A stretch of DNA of 64,000 nt from Leisingera aquaemixtae. Its GTDB lineage: Bacteria > Pseudomonadota > Alphaproteobacteria > Rhodobacterales > Rhodobacteraceae. This document shows, piece by piece, positions 1 through 9,413 of this stretch. Location of the stretch: NCBI RefSeq assembly GCF_019801145.1, contig NZ_JAHVJQ010000001.1, positions 248,001 to 312,000 on the forward strand. Direction: 5' to 3'. The position numbers and the translations under genes are program-made. The notes beneath the pieces are model-generated. The model saw nothing but the letters and a program-made list of their open reading frames with translations. It had not been told where the DNA came from and searched no databases. Each line of letters begins with the position of its first letter. Position 1 is the stretch's first letter.

Positions 1-1111
1 CCGGGATATCCAGCTGAAGGGCTCCGGCCGCACGCCCTATTCGCGGAACGGCGATGGGCGGGCCTGGCTGGGGCCAGTCTTGCGCGAATATGTGGTGAGC
101 GAGGCGATGCACAGCTTAGGCATCCCGACCACCCGGGCGCTGGCGGCGGTGGAGACCGGCGAGACCGTCTGGCGCGAGGGCGGTCTGCCCGGTGCGGTGC
201 TGACCCGGGTGGCGGCGAGCCATCTGCGGGTGGGGACCTTCCAGGTGTTTGCCGCACGCGGCGACAAGGAGAGCCTGCAGCGGCTGACAGCATACGCCAT
301 TGCGCGCCATTATCCGGATGCGGACGGGCCGATGGGGCTGCTCAGCGCGGTGCGCGATGCGCAGTCGGAGCTGATTGCCGCCTGGATGGCGGTGGGCTTC
401 ATCCACGGCGTGATGAACACCGACAACTCTGCGATCTCCGGCGAGACCATCGATTATGGCCCGTGCGCCTTCATGGATGTTTATCACCCGCATACGGTGT
501 TTTCCTCGATCGACCGGGGGCGGCGCTATGCCTATGCCAACCAGCCCGCAATTGCGGTCTGGAACCTGGCGCAGCTGGCGACCGCGCTGATCCAGCAGAT
601 GGACGACCCGCAGGCCGGGGTCGAGCAGGCGACGGAGATCGTGCATGCGATGCCCGCGCTGACCGAGTCGGCCTGGCTGCGGCGCTTCCGGGCCAAGCTG
701 GGGATCACCACGGAGCGGGACGGCGATCTGGAGCTGATCACCGCACTGCTGGGCCGGATGGCGGAGAACCAAAGCGATTTCACCAACACCTTCCGCGCCC
801 TTGCCGGTGGCTCGGCGCGCGACCAGTTCACCGATCCGGCGGCTTTTGACACCTGGGAGCAGGATTGGCAGGCGCGGCTGGAGGGAGAGCCCGATCCCGT
901 AACGGTGATGCGCGCGGCGAACCCGGCCTTTATTCCGCGCAACCACCGGATCGAAGAGATGATCGCAGGCGCGGTGGCCGGCGACTATGCGCTGTTCCAC
1001 CGGCTGAGCGCGGTGCTGGCCACCCCGTACGAGGAGCAGCCAGAGCACAGCGATCTGCAGCGCCCGCCGCTGCCGGAGGAAGTGGTGCAGGCGACCTTCT
1101 GCGGCACCTGA
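1..1111 (+). CDS. selO: Protein adenylyltransferase SelO (YdiU), 5'-truncated by the window edge
   Basis: The reading frame is already open at base 2 and runs to a TGA at 1109-1111, so the N-terminus lies outside the window. SelO is a pseudokinase-fold enzyme that transfers AMP from ATP to Ser/Thr/Tyr of target proteins. The visible part starts in the conserved [14 protein letters not shown] block, followed by [13 protein letters not shown]. The catalytic stretch reads [20 protein letters not shown], which holds the active-site Asn and the DYG that replaces the kinase DFG. The protein ends in CGT, with Cys third from the end, the place where eukaryotic SelO carries selenocysteine. A TTG at 80 is internal, not the start. 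Family assignment is secure; targets are unknown. Confidence 0.95.
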   Translation, partial: RDIQLKGSGRTPYSRNGDGRAWLGPVLREYVVSEAMHSLGIPTTRALAAVETGETVWREGGLPGAVLTRVAASHLRVGTFQVFAARGDKESLQRLTAYAIARHYPDADGPMGLLSAVRDAQSELIAAWMAVGFIHGVMNTDNSAISGETIDYGPCAFMDVYHPHTVFSSIDRGRRYAYANQPAIAVWNLAQLATALIQQMDDPQAGVEQATEIVHAMPALTESAWLRRFRAKLGITTERDGDLELITALLGRMAENQSDFTNTFRALAGGSARDQFTDPAAFDTWEQDWQARLEGEPDPVTVMRAANPAFIPRNHRIEEMIAGAVAGDYALFHRLSAVLATPYEEQPEHSDLQRPPLPEEVVQATFCGT

Positions 1112-1264
1112 TCCTGTTATTCGGCCCAGGATATCCTCAAGGGTGACTGGAGCCACTGGCTCAAGAGGAGGCAGGCGGCCCGCCCATTCGCAGCCTGCGG
1201 CGTGTTGCCGGTTGTGCTCAAGCTGTGATCTGGCCACACTTGCGGCAGGACCCGGGACAAGCAG

Positions 1265-1969
1265 ATGCCAAAGACACCCCCACCGGACTCGCTGCGGATT
1301 GCCACCTACAACATCCAGAAATGCGTCGGCCTGGACCTGCGCCGGCGGCCGGAGCGCATTTTGCAGGTGCTGGCCGGGCTGAAGGCGGATGTGGCCGTGC
1401 TGCAGGAAGCCGACAAGCGGCTGCCGCCGCGCCCGGCCGCGCTGCCGCATTTCCTGGTCGAGGAGACCGGCTGGCGGGCGGCGGACCTGGGCGGCGCGGG
1501 GTCGCTGGGCTGGCATGGCAACGCGGTGCTGTACCGCAACGGGGTGCAGCTGCGGGCCAAGGGCCATATCGCGCTGCCGGGGCTGGAGCCGCGCGGCGCG
1601 GTCTGGGTGGAGCTGGAAACCGCGCTCGGCCCGGTGCGGGTGATCGGCGCCCACCTGGGGCTGACAGGGCGGGCACGGCGCGAACAAATGCATGCGCTGG
1701 CGCGGGCCGCCAAGCGCGATGACGCGGCGGTGGTGCTGGCGGGGGATTTCAATGAATGGTCGCGCACACCGGTGCTGGAGCATATCGCCCCGGCGCTGAC
1801 CTTTCTGCCGCCGCGGCCCAGCTTTCCGGCGCTGCGGCCCCTCGGGGCGCTGGACCGGATTGCCCATTGCAACCGGCTGAAGGCGGTGGCGCACGGGGTG
1901 CATGGGGGGCGGCCTGCGCATATCGCCTCCGACCATCTGCCGGTCTGGGCGGATTTGCGGGCGGTCTAA
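1265..1969 (+). CDS. Endonuclease/exonuclease/phosphatase (EEP) family hydrolase
   Basis: A 234-residue metal-dependent phosphoesterase-fold protein. It shows the EEP hallmarks in order: RIATYNIQKC near residue 10 (metal-side Asn), VLQEADKR (catalytic Glu) near 50, GAHLG near 130, GDFNEW near 160 and the terminal SDHLPVWADL His-Asp pair. No signal peptide is visible, so it is probably cytoplasmic. The family covers DNA repair nucleases, lipid phosphatases and sphingomyelinases, and the substrate cannot be read from the sequence. It begins 153 nt after selO on the same strand with a weak ribosome site, so it may be transcribed on its own. Confidence 0.85.
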   Translation: MPKTPPPDSLRIATYNIQKCVGLDLRRRPERILQVLAGLKADVAVLQEADKRLPPRPAALPHFLVEETGWRAADLGGAGSLGWHGNAVLYRNGVQLRAKGHIALPGLEPRGAVWVELETALGPVRVIGAHLGLTGRARREQMHALARAAKRDDAAVVLAGDFNEWSRTPVLEHIAPALTFLPPRPSFPALRPLGALDRIAHCNRLKAVAHGVHGGRPAHIASDHLPVWADLRAV

Positions 1970-2063
1970 AGGGCTGAGATCTCCCGCGCCCGAAGGGGCT
2001 TCAGGCTGCGCCAGAGGCCCCTTGGCGGGCTTGGGCAGGGCGCTGCTGCGCAGCGCGGAATTT

Positions 2064-2185
2064 TTTTGCTGAGAGGCGCCTAAGGGCAGGTGTGCCCTAA
2101 GGCGCCAATTCGAGTGTAAATTGTGCTGATCCGCGTCAAGGATGAACAGCGCTGGCGCGCTGCGGCTTTGCCGTCCTTGACCCGG
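2064..2185 (+). repeat. Double-hairpin interspersed repeat, copy A
   Basis: This lies between two convergent genes. It opens with TTTTGCTGAGA. A 14-bp near-perfect hairpin follows (2075-2088 with 2093-2106, loop GGTG, one mismatch). After a linker comes CCGCGTCAAGG at 2131, which pairs with CCTTGACCCGG at 2175 through a perfect 8-bp stem (2135-2142/2174-2181). That stem encloses a further perfect 6-bp hairpin (2147-2152/2157-2162). A second copy with the same landmarks at almost the same spacing is at 14939-15062. It may also serve as a terminator for the flanking genes. Confidence 0.75.
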
Positions 2186-2202
2186 AGCAGCACGGGGCAG
2201 AG

Positions 2203-3522
2203 TTAGCGTGCGCGCTGCTTCTGGCCGCGGCGCTGGGCGTTGCCGGGCTTGCCGCCCTGGGGTTTGCCCTGGCTGCTGTTGCCAGCGCTGCCGCCGCCAC
2301 GGCGGCGCTGGCCGCCAGGCTTGCCGCCGCGGCGCCCGCCGCCGGGACGGCCGCCCGGTTTGCCTGCGGGGGCTGCCGGATCGGGCATCGCTTCCCAGGG
2401 GCGGCCGGAGGCGACGGGGATGGAGAGCTTCATCACCTTTTGGATCGCCTTCAGATCGTCCATCTCATCCGGGGCGCAGAAGGCGACGGCCTGGCCGTCC
2501 TTGCCCGCACGCGCGGTGCGGCCGATGCGGTGGACATAAGCGTCGGGCACATTCGGCAGCTCGTAGTTGTAGACGTATTTCACGTCCGGGATATCCAGGC
2601 CGCGGGCCGCCACGTCAGTGGCGACCAGCACCTTGATTTCGCCTTCCTTGAAGGCCGCGAGGGCACGCTCGCGCTGGCCCTGGCTCTTGTTGCCGTGGAT
2701 CGCGGCGGCCGAGAAGCCCGCCTTGTCCAGCGTCTTCATCAGCTTTTCCATGCCCCATTTGGTGCGACCGAACACCAGCGTGCGCTCATCCTTGTGCTGG
2801 TCCAGCAATTCCTTGAGCAGGTCCAGCTTGGCGGCCTTGGCGATGAAATGCACCGACTGGGTGATCTTATCGGCGGCCTTGCCCGGAGGCGATACCTCGA
2901 TCCGGACCGGGCTTTGCAGGTAGGAGTTGGCGATCTCGTTCATCTGCTTGGGCATGGTGGCCGAGAACAGCATGGTCTGGCGTTCCGCCGGGATCAGCGC
3001 CGCGATCTTGCGCAGCGTATGGATGAAGCCCAGGTCCAGCATCTGGTCGGCTTCATCCAGAACCAGGAAGTCGCAGGAGCCGAGGTCCAGCGCGCCGCGG
3101 TCGAGGATGTCAATGAGGCGGCCCGGGGTGGCAACCAGGATGTCGGTGCCCTTGGCGATGCGGGCGATTTGCGGGTTGATGGAGACACCGCCGACCACCA
3201 GGCCGACTTTCATCGGGGTGCCTTCGGTAAGGCCCTTGAGGGTATCGGCGATCTGGTTGGCCAGCTCGCGGGTCGGCGCCAGCACCAGGCCGCGCACAGT
3301 CATCGCGGCGGGCTTGCGGCCGTATTCCAGCATCCGCGCCACTAGCGGCACGCCGAAGGCGGCGGTCTTGCCGGTGCCGGTCTGCGCCAGGCCCAGCACG
3401 TCCTTGCCGTTGAGGGCATGGGGAATGGCGCGCGCCTGGATCGGGGTGGGGTCGTTCAGACCCATGTCCTTGAGCCGGGCGAGGAGCTTCTCTGGCAGCC
3501 CCATGGTCGAAAATTCAGTCAC
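2203..3522 (-). CDS. DEAD-box ATP-dependent RNA helicase (RhlE-like)
   Basis: About 439 residues. The two RecA-like domains carry all helicase motifs: the Q motif (DPTPIQARAIP), Walker A AQTGTGKT, PTRELA, TPGR, DEAD (VLDEADQML), SAT (FSATMPK), ARGLDIPDV and HRIGRTARAG. The C-terminus is a Gly/Arg/Lys-rich tail of about 60 residues, typical of RhlE-type helicases that unwind RNA in ribosome assembly or cold adaptation. The frame allows a GTG at 3537, but the GTG at 3522 has AAAGGAC correctly spaced in front of it and is preferred. Transcribed alone, convergent with the EEP gene. Which of the several Roseobacter RhlE paralogues this is cannot be told. Confidence 0.93.
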   Translation of the reverse strand: MTEFSTMGLPEKLLARLKDMGLNDPTPIQARAIPHALNGKDVLGLAQTGTGKTAAFGVPLVARMLEYGRKPAAMTVRGLVLAPTRELANQIADTLKGLTEGTPMKVGLVVGGVSINPQIARIAKGTDILVATPGRLIDILDRGALDLGSCDFLVLDEADQMLDLGFIHTLRKIAALIPAERQTMLFSATMPKQMNEIANSYLQSPVRIEVSPPGKAADKITQSVHFIAKAAKLDLLKELLDQHKDERTLVFGRTKWGMEKLMKTLDKAGFSAAAIHGNKSQGQRERALAAFKEGEIKVLVATDVAARGLDIPDVKYVYNYELPNVPDAYVHRIGRTARAGKDGQAVAFCAPDEMDDLKAIQKVMKLSIPVASGRPWEAMPDPAAPAGKPGGRPGGGRRGGKPGGQRRRGGGSAGNSSQGKPQGGKPGNAQRRGQKQRAR

Positions 3523-3872
3523 GTATCGTCCTTTCACGGCCCTGCGGTCTGCACGGGCCGGGTCCGCTGCACGGCAGCGGGTTCATGCGGGGCAGGGACC
3601 TCGGGCGCGCGCTGGCCGGATGCCAGGCCGCTGGCCTCTGCAATCCCCACGCGTGATCTTGGGAATGGCGGCATATCACTAGACCCCGGATCATTGGTTG
3701 TGCGCAGGGTGCGCGTCCGGTCTATGGCCTCTGCTCACGCGGCAGGGAGGGATGCCTGGGCGCCAAATGGCTGTGGATAAGCCGTTTGTCAACCTTTGAT
3801 ACGCGTGAAAAGCCTGTTTTCGCCACAGAATGCATCCGTTAAAGAGGAAGGCCAGAAAACCGCGAGGAAGAG
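3523..3872. other. 350-bp divergent intergenic region (helicase / fur)
   Basis: No credible gene was found here; the open frames are antisense extensions or lack ribosome sites. It must hold the promoters of both the helicase and fur. The AT-richer part near 3775-3860 directly precedes fur and is the likeliest place for its promoter. I could not identify a convincing Fur box, iron-control element or sigma-70 pair by eye. Confidence 0.5.
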
Positions 3873-4286
3873 ATGCAAAGAACGATTATCGCCCGCTGCG
3901 AAGCCAAGGGGCTGCGCATGACCGGCCAGCGCCGGGTGATCGCCCAGGTGCTGCAGGACAGCGATGATCACCCGGATGTCGAGGAGCTCTATGCCCGCGC
4001 CAGCGCGAAGGATGCCGGGATTTCGATTGCCACCGTCTACCGCACCGTGAAGCTGTTCGAGGAGGCGGGCATTCTGGAGCGGCTGGAGTTCGGAGACGGG
4101 CGCGCGCGCTATGAGGATGCCGAGCGCGAGCATCACGACCACCTGATCGACATGAACACCGGCGAGGTGATCGAGTTCTGCGACCCGGAGATTGAAGAAC
4201 TGCAGGAGCGGATCGCCCGCAAGTTGGGCTATGAGCTGCGCGGGCATAGGCTGGAACTTTATGGGGTGCCAGCCAAAAAGGTCTGA
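3873..4286 (+). CDS. fur: Fur-family metal-responsive repressor (Fur/Mur type)
   Basis: 137 residues, the normal Fur length. The N-terminal winged helix shows RMTGQRRVIAQVL and the recognition helix ISIATVYRTVKLFEEAGIL. The dimerisation domain carries the metal ligands in EREHHDHLIDMNTGEVIEF. The C-terminal CxxC zinc motifs of enterobacterial Fur are absent, as is usual in alphaproteobacteria. In Rhizobiales and Rhodobacterales the nearest homologue often answers to manganese and is called Mur, so iron versus manganese sensing is open. The ATG at 3873 has GAGGAAGAG just upstream. Confidence 0.93.
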   Translation: MQRTIIARCEAKGLRMTGQRRVIAQVLQDSDDHPDVEELYARASAKDAGISIATVYRTVKLFEEAGILERLEFGDGRARYEDAEREHHDHLIDMNTGEVIEFCDPEIEELQERIARKLGYELRGHRLELYGVPAKKV

Positions 4287-4308
4287 ACCCGCCGCAAAAA
4301 AAGCGGGG

Positions 4309-4872
4309 CTACAGCTTGGCTTCGCCTTTGATCTGCACCGTGATCTTGTAGGACTTCATCAGTTTCATTTGCTGCGCCAGATAGGCGGCATTGCCTGCGT
4401 AGCGCAGCTTGAACCCTCTGACGGTTTTCTTCTTGGGCAGCCAGTCCCAGCGGAAATCATAGACATCATTCACCGTCCCGTCGAATTCGAACGTCTTGCC
4501 CTTGGGGGTCAGATTGCCGGAAAGGGACGCCTGATACAGGGTTCTGGCCAGGTCGCGGTTCTTGACGAAGAAGATCGTCGCGTTCTTCAGCTTGACCGGC
4601 TTCTTGTGCTTGGCCGCAATCTGGCGCAGTTCCGCGCTGTTCAGGATGGCCTGCGAGATTTTTGATTTCACCCCGTGGCTGATGTTCCCCTTGCCATCAA
4701 TGGAGCGTTTCATGTGCTCATAGGCGATGGGATAGTTCTTGTTTTCCGCCTTGTTGGCATCATGAATGGCCGCCTTGACTTCATCCACAGCGGACTTGCC
4801 CAACTCGTCGATCGCTTTCTCGGCGTCCTTGGCGGTTTTGATTAGTGAATTCAGCGGGTCGAAGTCTGGCAT
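4309..4872 (-). CDS. Lys-rich orphan protein, unknown function
   Basis: 187 residues from the ATG at 4872, chosen because AGGAGA lies 7-8 nt upstream; the frame extends further up (to 4983) without a ribosome site. There is no signal peptide or membrane segment. By my count it has 28 Lys to 7 Arg. The N-terminal 60 residues look helical and charged, and the C-terminal third (DVYDFRWDW, then RGFKLRYAGNAAYLAQQM) looks alpha/beta. No family recognised. It is a single gene convergent with fur. In composition it resembles the orphans at 10619 and 48313, though I see no alignable sequence shared with them. Confidence 0.75.
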   Translation of the reverse strand: MPDFDPLNSLIKTAKDAEKAIDELGKSAVDEVKAAIHDANKAENKNYPIAYEHMKRSIDGKGNISHGVKSKISQAILNSAELRQIAAKHKKPVKLKNATIFFVKNRDLARTLYQASLSGNLTPKGKTFEFDGTVNDVYDFRWDWLPKKKTVRGFKLRYAGNAAYLAQQMKLMKSYKITVQIKGEAKL

Positions 4873-5131
4873 CTGGGTGTCTCCTGCTGGATATGGAAAC
4901 GGAAAGCGGTGCAAAATGCGGTGAGATGCGGCGAAAACCCGGGGCACTGCCGGGATGCCGCGGCTGTAACCGGGAGCCGCCATTCCTTAACATATATCAG
5001 AAGTCTTGATGGTCACCGTAACGACTTGTCATGGCAGGGGGTCGGAAACGGAGTTGCCCGCACCGGGGCACTGATGTTTTTTGCCCGGATGGCCCGGCGT
5101 GCTGCCGGTCTGTAGTACGGGACGCGCGAAC

Positions 5132-6025
5132 ATGAACAACCTGCACGGCATTCTGCTGGTCATCGCCTCAATGGCGGCCTTCACGCTTGAAGACATGTTC
5201 ATCAAGCAGCTGTCCGGTACCTTGCCCGTCGGGCAGATCCTGATCTGCCTTGGCATTGGCAGCGGGCTGGTCTTTGCAGTGATGGCCAAGATGCAGGGGC
5301 ACAATCTGTTTGCACCGCGGTCCTGGCGGCTGCGCCCCGTTCTGCGCGCGGGGACAGAAGCGGTGTCGGCAATGGGCTTTGCCTCGGCGCTGGCGCTGGT
5401 CGACATCTCGGTTGTGGCAGCCGTGTTTCAGGCGACGCCACTGGTGATCACCATGGGTGCTGCGCTGTTTCTGGGGGAACAAGTCGGCTGGCGGCGCTGG
5501 CTGGCGATCTGCGTCGGCTTTGCCGGTGTGCTGCTGATCATCCGGCCGGGGCTGGACAGTTTTGAGCCTGCCGCGCTTCTGGTGGTAATTGCGGTTCTGG
5601 GGGTGGCCACACGGGATCTGATGACGCGGGTGATGGACAGCGCGGTGCCCTCTACCGTTGTCAGCTTCCAGGCGTTTCTGGCGGTTGTTCCCGCGGGCCT
5701 GCTGCTGCTGGCCTTTACCCCTGGCGAGGCGCAGGTGATGGAGCAGAATGAGTACCTGATGATGGCAGGCGGGGTGCTGTTCGGGGTGCTGGGGTATTAC
5801 GGCATCGTCACCGCGATGCGGGTGGGGGATGCCTCGGCGGTGACGCCGTTCCGCTATACCCGGCTGCTGTTCTCGATCCTGGCGGGCGTGCTGGTCTTTG
5901 GCGAGCGTCCAGATACGCTGACGCTGACGGGGGCTGCGCTGATTATCGGGTCGGGGCTATACACCTTTGTGCGCGAGCAACGGTTGGCGCGGCGGGCGCG
6001 CCGGGCGGCAGCGGCTGCGGCCTGA
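5132..6025 (+). CDS. DMT-superfamily (EamA) inner-membrane permease
   Basis: 297 residues with about ten hydrophobic helices arranged as two EamA repeats. The second ends in the typical GYYGIVTAMRVGDASAVTPFRYTRLLF followed by LVFGERPD. These transporters export metabolites such as amino acids or nucleosides; the substrate cannot be assigned. The ATG at 5132 starts the first helix directly (MNNLHGILLVIASMAAFTLED). The TTG at 5081 in the same frame would add a non-membrane leader and is unlikely. The Arg/Ala-rich tail faces the cytoplasm by the positive-inside rule. Confidence 0.88.
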   Translation: MNNLHGILLVIASMAAFTLEDMFIKQLSGTLPVGQILICLGIGSGLVFAVMAKMQGHNLFAPRSWRLRPVLRAGTEAVSAMGFASALALVDISVVAAVFQATPLVITMGAALFLGEQVGWRRWLAICVGFAGVLLIIRPGLDSFEPAALLVVIAVLGVATRDLMTRVMDSAVPSTVVSFQAFLAVVPAGLLLLAFTPGEAQVMEQNEYLMMAGGVLFGVLGYYGIVTAMRVGDASAVTPFRYTRLLFSILAGVLVFGERPDTLTLTGAALIIGSGLYTFVREQRLARRARRAAAAAA

Positions 6026-6074
6026 CGTCCCGCCTGGCGGAAATCCTCTGACCTGTTGGCGCAAACAGCGTCTT

Positions 6075-6115
6075 GTTAGCCCTAACCTGCCGGTTTTAGG
6101 TGTGTTAGCGATAAC
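6075..6115. promoter_or_regulatory. Two tandem LacI-type operator boxes upstream of eno
   Basis: GTTAGCCCTAAC at 6075-6086 and GTTAGCGATAAC at 6104-6115 share the GTTA....TAAC palindrome, with starts exactly 29 bp apart, 84 bp before the eno start. The pattern resembles the CG-centred palindromes of LacI-family regulators. From memory it fits the motif of CceR, the central-carbon regulator of Rhodobacter. The regulator is an inference. Confidence 0.55.
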
Positions 6116-6150
6116 GATGACGGTTTACATTTCCGCCGCGGCTGGTATGA

Positions 6151-7473
<1,323 letters not shown>

Positions 7474-7511
7474 GGCCGCAGGCCAAAAGATTGACGGGAA
7501 AAACTGTCGGA

Positions 7512-7538
7512 AAGCCTCGCCTGACTGGCGGGGCTTTT
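7512..7538 (+). terminator. Rho-independent terminator after eno
   Basis: AAGCCTCGCC (7512-7521) pairs with GGCGGGGCTT (7527-7536) across a TGACT loop with one G-U pair, followed by a T run. It is 38 nt past the eno stop. Confidence 0.88.
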
Positions 7539-7539
7539 A

Positions 7540-7587
7540 CCTTTTACTTCCAGCCGGTTCGCACGCGAAGCGGCTGGAAGTAAAAGG
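7540..7587. repeat. 48-nt near-perfect palindrome
   Basis: The 17-bp arms 7540-7556 and 7571-7587 are exact reverse complements (CCTTTTACTTCCAGCCG on the left). The spacer itself contains TTCGC/GCGAA, so the symmetry continues almost to the centre. It directly follows the eno terminator and shares its T run. Possible roles are a second, bidirectional terminator, a processing hairpin, or a copy of a dispersed palindromic repeat. Confidence 0.8.
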
Positions 7588-7635
7588 GAAGGCAGTCTAA
7601 CGCTCCTTTGAGGAAATTTTTCAGAGGCATTAGAG

Positions 7636-8088
7636 ATGCAGGCACCCGGACCGGAAAACCGCTTTCAAATTGCGCATGCGGAGCTGTTGATGCAGTGCTT
7701 TGCGCAGGTGACAGGCCGGTCGCTGCTGAACGGGGCGGATGCCGAAGCGCTTTATCACGCGCCGTTCCCTGTCTTGTCGCATAACACCGCAGCCGACCCG
7801 GTGCTGACCTACGGCAACCTGGCGGCGCAGGAGCTGTGGGAGATGAGTTGGGAGCAGCTGACGGCGATGCCCTCGCGGCTGACAGCTGAACCCGCGCATC
7901 GCGGCCAGCGCGATGCGATGTTTGCAGAGATGCGCGCCAAGGGCTTTATCGAGAACTACCAGGGTGTGCGGATCAGCGCCTCCGGGCGGCGGTTCGAGAT
8001 CCGCAACGCGGTGATCTGGCCGCTGGTGGGGCGGGACGGGGCCAAGCTGGGTGAGGCGGCAACCTTCCAGGATTACACGTTTATCTGA
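7636..8088 (+). CDS. MEKHLA (PAS-like) domain protein
   Basis: 150 residues, all belonging to one PAS-like MEKHLA domain, recognisable from VLTYGNLAAQELWEMSWEQL, the PSRLTAEP segment and the closing GRRFEIRNAVIWPL, with a final DYTF. In plants this domain caps HD-ZIP III factors. In bacteria it occurs alone in small proteins and presumably senses a small molecule or binds a partner. No output domain is fused and no partner gene is adjacent. Start at ATG 7636 with a modest purine-rich site upstream. Confidence 0.85.
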   Translation: MQAPGPENRFQIAHAELLMQCFAQVTGRSLLNGADAEALYHAPFPVLSHNTAADPVLTYGNLAAQELWEMSWEQLTAMPSRLTAEPAHRGQRDAMFAEMRAKGFIENYQGVRISASGRRFEIRNAVIWPLVGRDGAKLGEAATFQDYTFI

Positions 8089-8214
8089 CCTGCCTGTCCG
8101 ACCTTTATCTTCCGGAAGTTGCATGTGTGGCCCGGATCACAGACGTTCACGCGGGCGTCATGCTAGATTGATCTTACGCGGCACGATGCGTGCAGCGGGA
8201 AAGGGGATCAGGCC

Positions 8215-8367
8215 ATGACGACGCGGGTTTTGCGCACAGTGGCACTCTGTGCAGTTCTTTCGGCACTTTGGGGATGCAGCGGACCGGGAACCTATCCGTT
8301 CAGCGGCGAGGCTGCTTCACCGGATGATCCGGTTAAACGGTTAAATCTCGGTGCCGAACTGCGCTGA
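8215..8367 (+). CDS. Small lipoprotein, 50 residues
   Basis: An ATG at 8215 with AAGGGGA about 9 nt upstream opens a 50-codon frame. The protein starts MTTRVLRTVALCAVLSALWGC, a lipoprotein signal peptide with lipobox LWGC and Cys at residue 21. The mature part is only about 30 residues (Ser/Pro/Gly-rich, then VKRLNLGAELR). The good signal peptide and ribosome site argue that it is expressed; the function is unknown. It lies upstream of another small lipoprotein gene on the opposite strand. Confidence 0.65.
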   Translation: MTTRVLRTVALCAVLSALWGCSGPGTYPFSGEAASPDDPVKRLNLGAELR

Positions 8368-8447
8368 TGACGGGGATGCGGCCTGACAACATGCTGCATC
8401 CGGAGATCTGGCGCCCTGTTCGGGGGAGGGCGCCAGATTGAATTCAC

Positions 8448-8723
8448 TTAACACGGGGCGGTGTAATAGGTGCCGTCGCCGCGGGAGTATGCGCACTGCT
8501 TGGACTGGTTGTTTTGCGCAACCATGGTGCCGGCAGCTGCACCGCCAAGGGCTGCGATCAGGCGCCAGTCATCATCGGCCTTGAGCGCGTCGGCGGCGAT
8601 CAGACCAGCGGCGGCGCCGCCTGCCACACCGGCAACGGTGCGCTGTTCCGGGGTCATGTTGGTACAGGCGCCCAGGCCCAGTACGGCGGAACTTGCAAGA
8701 GCAGGGATCCAGCGGAAAGTCAT
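8448..8723 (-). CDS. Glycine-zipper outer-membrane lipoprotein
   Basis: 91 residues. An N-terminal signal peptide ends in lipobox LGAC (Cys at about residue 20). After a short linker come two Gly/Ala-rich helices, VAGVAGGAAAGLIAADAL and LIAALGGAAAGTMVAQ, which form a glycine-zipper pair like that of the rickettsial 17-kDa antigen and SlyB/OsmB families. Two Cys close to the C-terminus (QCAYSRGDGTYYTAPC) could form a disulfide. Likely an envelope-stability or stress lipoprotein. Single gene, convergent with the 50-residue lipoprotein. Confidence 0.8.
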   Translation of the reverse strand: MTFRWIPALASSAVLGLGACTNMTPEQRTVAGVAGGAAAGLIAADALKADDDWRLIAALGGAAAGTMVAQNNQSKQCAYSRGDGTYYTAPC

Positions 8724-8963
8724 GTAGTATCTCCATTTTCAGGTCCAGGGCGGCCGGTTTGCGGGCCGCAGACGGGACTATAACGCCAGCTTCAGGGGGA
8801 TGGTTCCGCAATTTTTGCATTGCCCCCTGCCGCAGGCGCAGACTTGCCTGACAGGGTTGCCGGGCGGCGGTGTTCCGCCGGGGGGGACCAGCAGCGGTAT
8901 AAGAAGGCAAGCAAAAGAAGCGGTCCGGCAGTCATTTTATTGCCGGGCCGTTTTGCAGCGGCG

Positions 8964-9413
8964 TTACAGCCCCTTGGTCATCAGGATATAATTTTTGCGC
9001 GGCTGGAAGCGGGTGCGAAGATAGAGCCGCTGGGCGGTCTCGTTTTCCCGGTCGACTTCCAGATGCAGTGCGCGCATGCCGGCCGTGGCCAGCGATTTCG
9101 GCAGTTCGGTCAGCACTTCGGTGGCGATGCCGCGGCCGCGCACGGCAGGGCGGATGTAGAGCTCATCGACAAAGCCGTCCATGCCGCCGAATTCCACCGA
9201 CCAGCCGAAGGTAATGACGATATAGCCGATCGGGGCGCGGGTGGGGCCGATCAGGTAGACGGCGCCGTAAGGGTGGCCGTTCAGCAAAGGCTCGATGCCG
9301 GCGCGGCGGTGCTCGTCGCTGCTGTCCAGCCCGGACTCCGCGTGGAAGGCGGCGACCAGCGGCAGAACCGTGTCCAGGTGTTCGGGTTTGGCGAGATGCA
9401 GGGCGGCGCTCAT
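8964..9413 (-). CDS. GNAT-family N-acetyltransferase
   Basis: 149 residues from the ATG at 9413, whose ATGA overlaps the stop of the nucleoside hydrolase gene, so the two are translationally coupled. Motif A for acetyl-CoA binding is visible as VDELYIRPAVRGRGIATEVL, followed by LHLEVDRENETAQRLYLRTRFQPRKNYILM, the usual ending of small-molecule or peptide acetyltransferases. The frame continues upstream into the neighbouring gene, but that part lacks GNAT features. The acetyl acceptor is unknown. Confidence 0.9.
   Translation of the reverse strand: MSAALHLAKPEHLDTVLPLVAAFHAESGLDSSDEHRRAGIEPLLNGHPYGAVYLIGPTRAPIGYIVITFGWSVEFGGMDGFVDELYIRPAVRGRGIATEVLTELPKSLATAGMRALHLEVDRENETAQRLYLRTRFQPRKNYILMTKGL

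Noticed and set aside
116-1936. A 606-codon frame antisense to selO and the EEP gene
   Set aside because: Composition is Arg/Pro/His-rich shadow coding; both genes on the other strand have complete catalytic motifs.
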